DNA of 5,499 nucleotides from Candidatus Zixiibacteriota bacterium. GTDB lineage: Bacteria > Zixibacteria > MSB-5A5 > GN15 > PGXB01. This document shows, in pieces, positions 1 to 5,499 of the stretch. Below the pieces are notes generated by a model. It worked only from the letters and a program-made list of their open reading frames with translations, did no database searches and was not told the DNA's origin. The DNA is taken from the NCBI GenBank assembly GCA_026397495.1, contig JAPLUS010000248.1:1-5499 (forward strand), given 5' to 3'. The stretch's first letter is position 1. Each line of letters starts with the position of its first letter. The position numbers and the translations under genes are program-made.

Positions 1-1374
1 AATTTCCAGATATTCTTTATTTCCAATACCGGCCAAACCCCTGAAAAAATCGGCACGGATATCGGTCGCTCGTTATATATCCCGCCGCCCAAGATTCATC
101 CGGTGGGTGTCAAAGAGCCATTCTATTGGTTATTGAAAGCTATTGTAAGGAATCGGAAAATCTCCCATGTTCGAACCGTAGCCATGTATGTCGCGCTCAT
201 AAGTATTGTCTGGATAATAACATACTCAATATTTCCAATCTATCACTTTAAGTTTCTCCTGCACCGAACTTGGAATGTGGAAAATGATATAAGGCAGCAG
301 CAGATGTATAAGGGAAGTATCAATAATATTACCGATGATGACCGGAAAAAAATATATAAAAGATATGAAAGCTATTCCAGGTCATGGGTAGTCGGGACCT
401 TCTTCGAGGAATTCCAGAGCCCGGCTAACAATATCAGCAGAATCTATGGGACCTTGAATCTGTCATCGGCCGGTCAGGGTCTTGATAAAGTAATCAAATT
501 GCTTGTTGGCATCATTCGTAATCCTTCCGCCTGGCCGGTTCTTAATCCTAAAACATCAGCCCTCGATAAGAGCGAGCAGTATAATCGAGTCGTTGAAGAA
601 ATCGGGGTTTTTCATCAACCGGGCGAGGAAAAATCCCCGCTCTATGCCCGGAGCGACCGTGTTTTGGCTTATGTAAATGCCTTTGAAAAAGCAATTGTGA
701 ATCCGGATGATTTGGCCGGATGGGACAATATTGTCAAGCTGGTTGAGCATGATCGAGCGGTCAGCGGCATGGAGCTCAACATCGCCGAGGGTGAGTTGAT
801 GACGGCGCTATCAGAGAGGAAAATCAAAAAAGCACAGGCGGCAACTGCTCAGCAAACGGTTGGTCAGCTGGGCGGTCAAATGCCGCAGGTAAATGGCAAC
901 GAAAATCCGGCTTTCCGACTGGATATGGCGGTAACCCTACTGACCCAGATCAAGGAAAATCTTGATCCGAATGTCAGCCGCGATACTTTCAATATGATAA
1001 GAAGCTATTTAGAAAGCGCCTCCCGCTGGAATACGCGACAAAACTTTTTCTGTAAAATAGAGAAACTTCCCGGGAATATGCATCTTCATTTCGCTATCGC
1101 CGAAAGGGGTAAGGAGCCGACGTGGCCGAAAGAAGAACAATATTATGAGGGACAGACTATACCGCTTAATTGGAAAATAGGCGATGTCATATATATTGCC
1201 GCGGATACCGGCAGCTATTGCAAGTGGGGTGTTAATCCCAGTGATAAGAAGGTTCTGACAGGTAAATATTCTCTCTTTGAGATGGAAGGCGATATAACTT
1301 TCGATGACCTGCGGAAAACCGTGAGTATTAGTTTTCAGCCGGCCCTCAAAGAACAGTTGCCGTTCCTGAAGTGA
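1..1374 (+). CDS. TssM/IcmF-like inner-membrane protein, C-terminal part (5' end outside window)
   Basis: The frame is open from base 1, so the N-terminus lies upstream; the GTG at 103 is only an internal codon. 457 residues are visible. Residues 1-54 resemble the end of the cytoplasmic region of TssM/IcmF: FFISNTGQTPEKIG matches the usual 'FTSGTQEG.P.D' strand, and EPFYWLLKAIV matches the 'YFL.DLF..VIF' helix. One membrane helix follows at about 57-79, the position of the last TssM membrane segment, then a periplasmic region that is mostly helical. The C-terminal beta part (about 340-457) has FF near 349-350 and GKYSLFEMEG, comparable to the 'FF' and 'GPWALFRLLD' positions of the IcmF C-terminal domain. 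In type VI secretion TssM spans the inner membrane and holds the TssJLM complex. Here only about 378 residues follow the membrane helix, far fewer than in classical TssM. Two cysteines (351, 407) could pair. The family call comes from pattern memory, not a search; the role in type VI secretion is inference. Confidence 0.62.
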   Translation, partial: NFQIFFISNTGQTPEKIGTDIGRSLYIPPPKIHPVGVKEPFYWLLKAIVRNRKISHVRTVAMYVALISIVWIITYSIFPIYHFKFLLHRTWNVENDIRQQQMYKGSINNITDDDRKKIYKRYESYSRSWVVGTFFEEFQSPANNISRIYGTLNLSSAGQGLDKVIKLLVGIIRNPSAWPVLNPKTSALDKSEQYNRVVEEIGVFHQPGEEKSPLYARSDRVLAYVNAFEKAIVNPDDLAGWDNIVKLVEHDRAVSGMELNIAEGELMTALSERKIKKAQAATAQQTVGQLGGQMPQVNGNENPAFRLDMAVTLLTQIKENLDPNVSRDTFNMIRSYLESASRWNTRQNFFCKIEKLPGNMHLHFAIAERGKEPTWPKEEQYYEGQTIPLNWKIGDVIYIAADTGSYCKWGVNPSDKKVLTGKYSLFEMEGDITFDDLRKTVSISFQPALKEQLPFLK

Positions 1375-1394
1375 AATTTATTATATAGCAAGAC

Positions 1395-1401
1395 GGAGGA
1401 G
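1395..1401 (+). promoter_or_regulatory. Shine-Dalgarno site for the small exported protein
   Basis: GGAGGAG lies 8 bases before the ATG at 1410. It is about 20 bases from the next in-frame ATG at 1422, which favours 1410 as the start. No separate promoter is evident in the 35-base gap after the TssM-like gene, so the two are probably co-transcribed. Confidence 0.75.
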
Positions 1402-1409
1402 TATATAAG

Positions 1410-1937
1410 ATGACGGGTAATATGTTAAGCAAATGGCTTAAAATTATGGCGCTCTTATCGCTGTGTCTTATTTTAGTGGCGCCGGTTGCCATAATGGCCA
1501 AAGTTCAGTTGCCGCAAGAGAAGGAAGTCAAAGTAAAATTCGATTCCAATATGAAAATATCTTCCGGTAATCTGACTCAGGGAATTCCTCTTTTAATTCA
1601 TCTGGCCGAGTCAATCGAAATCGGCGGGATAGTTATTGTCGAGAAAGATGCCGTGGGAACCGCGATTGTATCCGAGATTGAAAAGGCCGGTCATGGGGGC
1701 AAACCCGGGAGAATTAAAGTTGAATTCACGGAGTTGGAAACCAAAGGCCGTTTTTTTTCACCCGAAGGGGATAAAATTAAATTAGGCGGAATAGTGGAAA
1801 ATAAGGGGCATGGCAAAAAGATTCTTTCCTATTTGTTCATTGCCGGTTTATTTATCAAAGGTGGACAGGGGCAGATTAACGTTGATTCGGTCTACACCGC
1901 AACGATTAAAGAGCCGATTCTTCTGGATAAAAAGTAA
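1410..1937 (+). CDS. Small exported beta-rich protein, uncharacterised
   Basis: A 175-residue protein with a clear signal peptide: K8/K11, a hydrophobic core at about 13-29 and a likely cleavage after IMA (30/31). There is no cysteine at the cleavage site, so it is probably periplasmic or soluble rather than a lipoprotein. The mature part looks all-beta. It carries the pattern 'IPLLIHLAESIEIGGIVIVEKDA' (about 59-81, an IPxxLxLxExIxIxGxxVxxKGT-type strand pair), then KAGHGGKPGRIKVEF (92-106) and KGHGKK (132-137), a hydrophobic stretch (138-149), and KGG (150-152). I have a general memory of similar secreted proteins with 'G.V..i.KAG..GKPG.i.v' and 'lfikGg.a.ip.Gt.f.a.v' motifs, but know no assigned function. 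It begins 35 bases after the TssM-like stop, so an accessory envelope role is plausible but unproven. Confidence 0.8.
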   Translation: MTGNMLSKWLKIMALLSLCLILVAPVAIMAKVQLPQEKEVKVKFDSNMKISSGNLTQGIPLLIHLAESIEIGGIVIVEKDAVGTAIVSEIEKAGHGGKPGRIKVEFTELETKGRFFSPEGDKIKLGGIVENKGHGKKILSYLFIAGLFIKGGQGQINVDSVYTATIKEPILLDKK

Positions 1938-1959
1938 CCTTAGTTTCCCATCAAATACA

Positions 1960-1989
1960 AAACGGGTTGTCCTGACAGGCAACCCGTTT
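1960..1989. terminator. Bidirectional rho-independent terminator between convergent units
   Basis: AAACGGGTTG (1960-1969) pairs fully with CAACCCGTTT (1980-1989), a 10-bp stem. The intervening bases add a smaller CCT/AGG stem with a GAC loop after one bulged T. The + strand continues with a T-rich stretch (TTTATTCATT). The minus strand leaves the stem into TTGTATTTG, also T-rich. It sits 22 bases after the stop of the small exported gene and 23 bases after the stop of the minus-strand lipoprotein gene, exactly where a shared terminator is expected. The T tracts are interrupted, so efficiency may differ by direction. Confidence 0.85.
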
Positions 1990-2012
1990 ATTCATTAATA
2001 ATATGTTAATAC

Positions 2013-3383
2013 TTATTTGGGCCGGATTATTCCGAAGGTTACCATACCGCTGTCCGATTTAGCCCCGTAAACACCCCGTTTCCATCCTTGATTGGGATCC
2101 GGATGTATAAGAATCGTTGCCCCATCGGTATAGATATTGGTCCGGATGGTATCACCATTGAGCTTGACTACTGGACCCGCCCATATAGAATAAATTTGGG
2201 TTGCATCGCTATAGACACCATCGCAATACAAATATATTCTGGCCAAGGTTCCATTGCCTTCTTGATCAACGACAGCACTGCCCTCTTTAGATATTGTGAA
2301 ATCAATATAGGTGCTATGATAATCAGAAGAATAGAGCGGATTCCCCCCCAAAGCGCTTGAGGCAACTATGCTATCGACTTGACAGTAGTAACCATAATTA
2401 TCGTAAAGCGTAAAATTGAACTCCCTTACACTGTCTAAATTATAGACCTTTAAATCCATGGTGAAAGTCGAATCCTGAGGCAGCTGTATCTCTCTATATC
2501 GGGGGGAAAGTCTTATCAAGGGCGCCACTGGTGCAGTAGTGTCCGGATGCATAAGAATTGTTGCCCCATCGGTATAATAGATATTAGTTCCGATCGTATC
2601 ACCATTGAGTTTGACTATTGGATATGCCAATATAGAATAAGTTTGCGTAGTTAAGCTATAGACAGTATCACAATGTAAATATATTCTGGCCAATGTTCCA
2701 TTCCCTTGTTGGTCAACGACAGCACTGCCCTCTCTAGATATCGTGAAATCAATACTATGACTGCCATTATAAGTATAGAGCAGATTTCCCCCCAAAGCGC
2801 TTGAGGCAACTATGCTATCGGTTCGACAGTAGTCACCATAATTATTATCGTCAAGTGTAAAATTGAACTCCCTGACACTGTCTATATTATAGGCCTTTAT
2901 ATCCATAATGAAAGTCGAATCCCAAGGCAGCTGTACCTCCCTGTATCGGGGGGAAAGTTTTATCAGGGGCGCTACCGGATAAAGACTGATGGAAACAATC
3001 GTCGGGACGTTGGGGGCAATATCAACCGTGGTCTCGCCTCTATAGATGGGAATTGTATTAGCGACATTCTCACGGATAATGGTCATTGCTTCCAGCAGGA
3101 AGGTTCTGTTCAGTCCAGATGGCACCGTAACTTCGCCGGTAAGGGAACTATCGGTAAGAACCAGAGTATCCACAATCGGTGTTTCTATGCCGGGGCCGGT
3201 TATGGTCAACAGAGTGTAATCTATATCAGCCGCTCCTGCAAGAGAAGTCGTTTTCAGACTGATAGTTACTTTCTGCGGTTCTCCTTGCGTATTCACAATC
3301 TTCTCCGCACAATTAGAAAAGAAGAATAGCACTGATGCTATGGTAAGGCAGGGGAGAAGAGATTTCCTGAAATAGTTTTTCAT
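2013..3383 (-). CDS. Putative lipoprotein with two tandem cohesin-like repeats
   Basis: 456 residues from the ATG at 3383. A TTG in the same frame at 3401 would add six residues, but it overlaps the previous stop, while AAAGGGGA sits 7 bases before the ATG, so 3383 is chosen. The N-terminus (K3-free start MKNYFRKS, hydrophobic core 9-22, then SNC) fits a lipoprotein signal with Cys25 as the acylated residue, although Asn at -1 and Phe at -3 are not the classical lipobox. Residues about 35-135 form a beta-sandwich-like domain (TLLTITGPGIET, VPSGLNRTFLLEA, IYRGETTVDI). Residues 138-281 and 287-429 are two copies of one domain that resembles cohesin or related beta-sandwiches: extracellular-type strands, NGTLARIYL, and a closing TDGATIL. 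A 27-residue tail ends the protein. It is last in the three-gene operon. It is probably anchored in the outer membrane and may bind a partner through the repeats. Function is unknown and the cohesin likeness is by eye. Confidence 0.8.
   Translation of the reverse strand: MKNYFRKSLLPCLTIASVLFFFSNCAEKIVNTQGEPQKVTISLKTTSLAGAADIDYTLLTITGPGIETPIVDTLVLTDSSLTGEVTVPSGLNRTFLLEAMTIIRENVANTIPIYRGETTVDIAPNVPTIVSISLYPVAPLIKLSPRYREVQLPWDSTFIMDIKAYNIDSVREFNFTLDDNNYGDYCRTDSIVASSALGGNLLYTYNGSHSIDFTISREGSAVVDQQGNGTLARIYLHCDTVYSLTTQTYSILAYPIVKLNGDTIGTNIYYTDGATILMHPDTTAPVAPLIRLSPRYREIQLPQDSTFTMDLKVYNLDSVREFNFTLYDNYGYYCQVDSIVASSALGGNPLYSSDYHSTYIDFTISKEGSAVVDQEGNGTLARIYLYCDGVYSDATQIYSIWAGPVVKLNGDTIRTNIYTDGATILIHPDPNQGWKRGVYGAKSDSGMVTFGIIRPK
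2097..2525 (-). repeat. Cohesin-like repeat, copy 2 (143 codons)
   Basis: Encodes residues 287-429 of the lipoprotein, from APLIRLSP to LIHPD, separated from copy 1 by the five-residue linker TTAPV. Differences from copy 1 are mostly substitutions plus three single-codon length changes. A 33-base tract (2344-2376) is identical to 2788-2820 in copy 1. Cysteines 334 and 387 match those of copy 1. Confidence 0.9.
2541..2972 (-). repeat. Cohesin-like repeat, copy 1 (144 codons)
   Basis: Encodes residues 138-281 of the lipoprotein, from APLIKLSP to LMHPD. By hand alignment about 111 of 145 columns match copy 2. Cysteines 186 and 238 recur at equivalent places in copy 2, suggesting an internal disulfide in each domain. 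Confidence 0.9.
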
Positions 3384-3390
3384 ATCAATT

Positions 3391-3398
3391 TCCCCTTT
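3391..3398 (-). promoter_or_regulatory. Shine-Dalgarno site fixing the lipoprotein start
   Basis: Minus-strand AAAGGGGA, 7 bases before the ATG at 3383. Its first base is the last base of the upstream gene's TGA stop, so re-initiation by ribosomes finishing the barrel gene is possible. It rules against the in-frame TTG at 3401. Confidence 0.75.
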
Positions 3399-4519
3399 CA
3401 AAAGTAGGCGGTTAGATTTGTGGTTATCTGGTAGCCGCTTAATTCAATATGGCCGGCATCAGCGTCTCCTGAGAGGAATTTTAATCCGAATCCGAAATCA
3501 GCCTTCTTGCCGATTTTCCGGCCAAGGTTACCGCCGATGCCGAAAATATTTGATTCTCCAAACCCTTCTTCATTGGCGGCAATAGATCGCCATTCGGCTG
3601 ACGGGGCAACATACCAGTCTTTAGTGAAGTACCATGATATTTTTCCGGCTGCGGAAAATTCATTCCCATAGATTTTCAGCTGCTCTAAGATTGATTCGTC
3701 CGTTCTGTATTGTGTATTACGTCCCCGAATGAGATAGCGCATATTCAGAGCAATATTATAGACCTGATTGTCGAATAGCCCGCCGAATCTTATATCGAAT
3801 TGGGAACTCTGTTTGAATATATCATGGTTGTCCATTTCATCTTTGGCGTAGGACGTGTAAATAATATCGCTGTTGTAGGTCATAGCGCCTGTCCGGAGAT
3901 CAGCTCCGATATTGATACTGAAATAATTGCCCGGTTTGTACTTACTGGCTTCGTTATAGGGCTTATAGGAACCGCAGTATTGGTAGGCCAGTCCGGCGCC
4001 GCAGCGAATGGATCCGAGCATAGTGGCGCCGCCTAACAGAAGATTATAGCCGAATCCCTCGCCAAATCTGCTCATCGGGAAGCCCAAATAATCGCGCGCC
4101 AAATACTCCGCTACCAGCCATTCTTTGTTAAGATTAAGCTCTGTCTTGCCGGTCGGCAGATTAATCCCGCCGCTCACCAGAAAAACATCGCTTAAGAAAG
4201 AATGGCTAACTTGAAACTGAAGATTACTGGCACCGGAAAGGCTAAACTCCTTATCGGGAATATTCAGTTTGTTGGAGGAATTAGCCATATAGAAACTGGC
4301 TTCGAAATTTTCTCCCAGCGGAATAAAGCCGCCCATGGGAACCATTAATTGATGAATTTTGGTCGTCTGGTTATCTCTTTTTAGATTCCAGTGACTATAT
4401 ATCATCTGTAGATTGCCGGATGGTTTGGCGCCATAAAGGATTTGACCGAAGGCGGGAGCGGAAAATATTAAGAGGCTGAATATAATCAGCGCTGTTTTGT
4501 AATTGCTTCTAATTTCCAT
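3398..4519 (-). CDS. Predicted outer-membrane beta-barrel protein
   Basis: 373 residues. A signal peptide is clear (R4, K8, hydrophobic 10-20, likely cleavage after AFG, 25/26). The mature protein is made of alternating amphipathic strands separated by polar turns, for example SGGINLPTGKTEL (116-128), FGYNLLLGGATMLGS (156-170), YFSINIGADLRTGAM (199-213), VYNIALNMRYLI (253-264) and FGFGLKFLSG (342-351). It ends in phenylalanine (LTAYF), the classical C-terminal signal for outer-membrane barrel assembly. The 'LPTGK' strand recalls the Phenol_MetA_deg-type transporter barrels of unknown substrate, a weak likeness. Two nearby cysteines (173 and 182) are unusual in barrels. The ATG at 4519 has AAAGGGGG six bases upstream, and the gene overlaps the preceding CsgG-like gene by 11 bases, implying translational coupling. 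Substrate or partner unknown; it could be a pore or an assembly scaffold for the lipoprotein encoded next. Confidence 0.82.
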   Translation of the reverse strand: MEIRSNYKTALIIFSLLIFSAPAFGQILYGAKPSGNLQMIYSHWNLKRDNQTTKIHQLMVPMGGFIPLGENFEASFYMANSSNKLNIPDKEFSLSGASNLQFQVSHSFLSDVFLVSGGINLPTGKTELNLNKEWLVAEYLARDYLGFPMSRFGEGFGYNLLLGGATMLGSIRCGAGLAYQYCGSYKPYNEASKYKPGNYFSINIGADLRTGAMTYNSDIIYTSYAKDEMDNHDIFKQSSQFDIRFGGLFDNQVYNIALNMRYLIRGRNTQYRTDESILEQLKIYGNEFSAAGKISWYFTKDWYVAPSAEWRSIAANEEGFGESNIFGIGGNLGRKIGKKADFGFGLKFLSGDADAGHIELSGYQITTNLTAYF

Positions 4520-5499
4520 CGAGATCCCCCTTTATGATAACCGGGCCGGTGCTTCCTATCACCGGTTGCGCCAGAACTGTTCCGGGATGTGATAGGTCGG
4601 GTATTACCCCGGCATTGTTGACCACGTCTGACAGCTTTTGATCAAGACCGGTGGCCGTCTGTTCCTTGGCCGTTTCAGTTTCAACGGAGGATTCAAATCG
4701 TTCGAAATTGGAGGCTTCGCCTTTCACCCCGGCCGAAGCGGATAATTCTCTGGATTGAGTGGCCGCTTCCTTGAAAGTTTTATCCGTCTGCGCCGCTTGA
4801 TGGAACGCCTGTCGAGCTTCTTGATCCAATCCCCGATTTTTGTAATCAAGTCCGCGGCAGTAAGCCATAAAAGCCAGATAGGATTCAGTCGGTATTTTTT
4901 GAATAGCATCTCTTTCTTCGGGGGAAAGAGTGATACCCATATCATCGATAATTTTGAAAACAAACGCCTTCTGTATTTTGAAGAACCCGTTCACTTCTCC
5001 TTCGGTCGGTGTGGTCTGCCTGGTTGAAGCATCAACCGTATTGACAATGATGCCATCAAGGCGCAATCCGTTATCTCCGATACTTAAGAGGGTTCCGGTT
5101 ATCACGTTGTGGCTTCCCAACATTCGCCCCAATTTGGGAGCATAGGTTGGATCGGCATAAACAGATGAACTCAATCTTAATTCGTTTTGTATAGCGTCAA
5201 TTTTAAGACGATCAACAACCCGGAGCATTTTTACTTTAGTCAAGTCCATTGATGTAAATTCCGCCAGGCCGCCGGCAATTGGCGCCATATCAGGCGGCAG
5301 ATGCGAGCCGTCAAAATTGACGACCGCAATAGTGTTGGGGGGAAGTGATTCGGCCTTCACTTTAGCTTCGTTCTCAATCGCCAGAACAGCTTCCTTTTTA
5401 ATCCTTCCGGAAATTAGGCGGTCAAGATGAGCTCTTATTAAGGATTTTGTCTTTCCCTTGGGCTGCAGATTTAAGGCCGCCGTGTAGGCGTCAATGGCC
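4509..5499 (-). CDS. TPR and CsgG-like envelope protein (5' end outside window)
   Basis: The reading frame is open from 5498 to the stop at 4509, giving 329 visible residues; the GTG at 5360 is internal, not a start. Residues 1-13 (AIDAYTAALNLQP) look like the second half of a TPR unit, followed by a helical linker rich in Lys/Glu (14-51). Residues about 56-205 match the CsgG/LpoB-like fold: TIAVVNFDG, GGLAEFTSMDLTKVKMLRVVDR, KLGRMLGSHNVITGTL and LRLDGIIVNTVDASTRQ follow the usual 'IAVLPF', 'la..l..dL.....lrVVeR', 'lG..lGa..vvtGsl' and 'l.i.a.vvd..tg' strands. Next come LSPEERDAIQKIPTES (191-206) and a TPR-like helix pair (207-240), then a low-complexity tail with no clear fold. Proteins of this layout are common in FCB and deltaproteobacterial genomes, usually as periplasmic or outer-membrane factors of unclear role; CsgG itself is a curli export pore. 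It is the most upstream visible gene of the operon; pore activity is not shown. Confidence 0.78.
   Translation of the reverse strand, partial: AIDAYTAALNLQPKGKTKSLIRAHLDRLISGRIKKEAVLAIENEAKVKAESLPPNTIAVVNFDGSHLPPDMAPIAGGLAEFTSMDLTKVKMLRVVDRLKIDAIQNELRLSSSVYADPTYAPKLGRMLGSHNVITGTLLSIGDNGLRLDGIIVNTVDASTRQTTPTEGEVNGFFKIQKAFVFKIIDDMGITLSPEERDAIQKIPTESYLAFMAYCRGLDYKNRGLDQEARQAFHQAAQTDKTFKEAATQSRELSASAGVKGEASNFERFESSVETETAKEQTATGLDQKLSDVVNNAGVIPDLSHPGTVLAQPVIGSTGPVIIKGDLDGN
4526..4533 (-). promoter_or_regulatory. Shine-Dalgarno site inside the CsgG-like gene
   Basis: Minus-strand AAAGGGGG, six bases before the barrel ATG at 4519, lies within the last codons of the CsgG-like gene. It supports the 4519 start and coupled translation of the two genes. 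Confidence 0.7.

Noticed and set aside
103..1374. GTG at 103 as the start of the TssM-like gene
   Set aside because: The frame stays open to base 1 and the residues upstream of 103 continue the IcmF-like pattern, with no ribosome site before the GTG; the gene is cut by the window edge.
1810..1998. Second small + strand gene overlapping the end of the exported protein
   Set aside because: It lies in another frame of a clear gene, runs through the terminator hairpin, and shows no protein-like pattern or ribosome site.
2088..2360. Antisense + strand gene within the lipoprotein
   Set aside because: It is the reverse reading of repeat copy 2; its open frame follows from the codon use of the real gene and no ribosome site is seen.
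2344..2820. CRISPR-like or mobile repeat from the identical 33-base tracts
   Set aside because: Only two copies exist, about 444 bases apart, and both are explained as the same codons in the duplicated protein domain.
3384..3401. TTG at 3401 as the lipoprotein start
   Set aside because: It overlaps the preceding stop, lacks a suitably spaced ribosome site, and would put charged residues GEID ahead of an already complete signal peptide starting at the ATG at 3383.
4755..5145. Antisense + strand genes within the CsgG-like gene
   Set aside because: Overlapping shadows of a well-supported coding region, with no recognisable domain or signal peptide.
4509..5360. GTG at 5360 as the start of the CsgG-like gene
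   Set aside because: The frame remains open to 5498 and encodes a TPR-like helix just upstream, so the GTG is internal.

Overview
This window holds five protein genes, and all appear to belong to the cell envelope of a Gram-negative (diderm) bacterium. Evidence for a diderm is a predicted outer-membrane beta-barrel, a lipoprotein-like signal peptide, a CsgG-like domain and a TssM/IcmF-like inner-membrane protein. GC content is moderate. The mix of TPR-CsgG proteins, cohesin-like repeat lipoproteins and an odd TssM homologue suggests the FCB assemblage (for example Zixibacteria-like lineages). That is an impression from protein style, not a demonstrated placement.

Layout: bases 1-1937 carry two genes on the + strand. 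The first (1-1374) is open at the left edge and looks like the C-terminal end of a TssM/IcmF-family protein: the end of the cytoplasmic region, one membrane segment, and a periplasmic part much shorter than in classical type VI secretion TssM. It is followed after 35 bases by a small exported protein (1410-1937). Bases 1960-1989 form a hairpin that probably terminates transcription from both sides. From 2013 to the right edge, three genes run on the minus strand as a tight operon. In transcription order they are a TPR/CsgG-like protein (open at the right edge, stop at 4509), an outer-membrane beta-barrel (4519-3398), and a lipoprotein with two near-identical cohesin-like repeats (3383-2013). 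The first two overlap by 11 bases and the last pair is 14 bases apart.

Interpretation: the + strand pair could be the end of a locus for a non-canonical type VI-like or other IcmF-dependent envelope complex. The minus-strand trio reads as an outer-membrane module: a CsgG-like factor, a barrel and a surface or periplasmic lipoprotein. Whether the two convergent units act together cannot be told from this window. The most unusual items are the shortened TssM-like protein and the recently duplicated repeat in the lipoprotein. No RNA gene, CRISPR array, insertion sequence or attachment site was seen, and no stretch over 300 bases lacks a gene.
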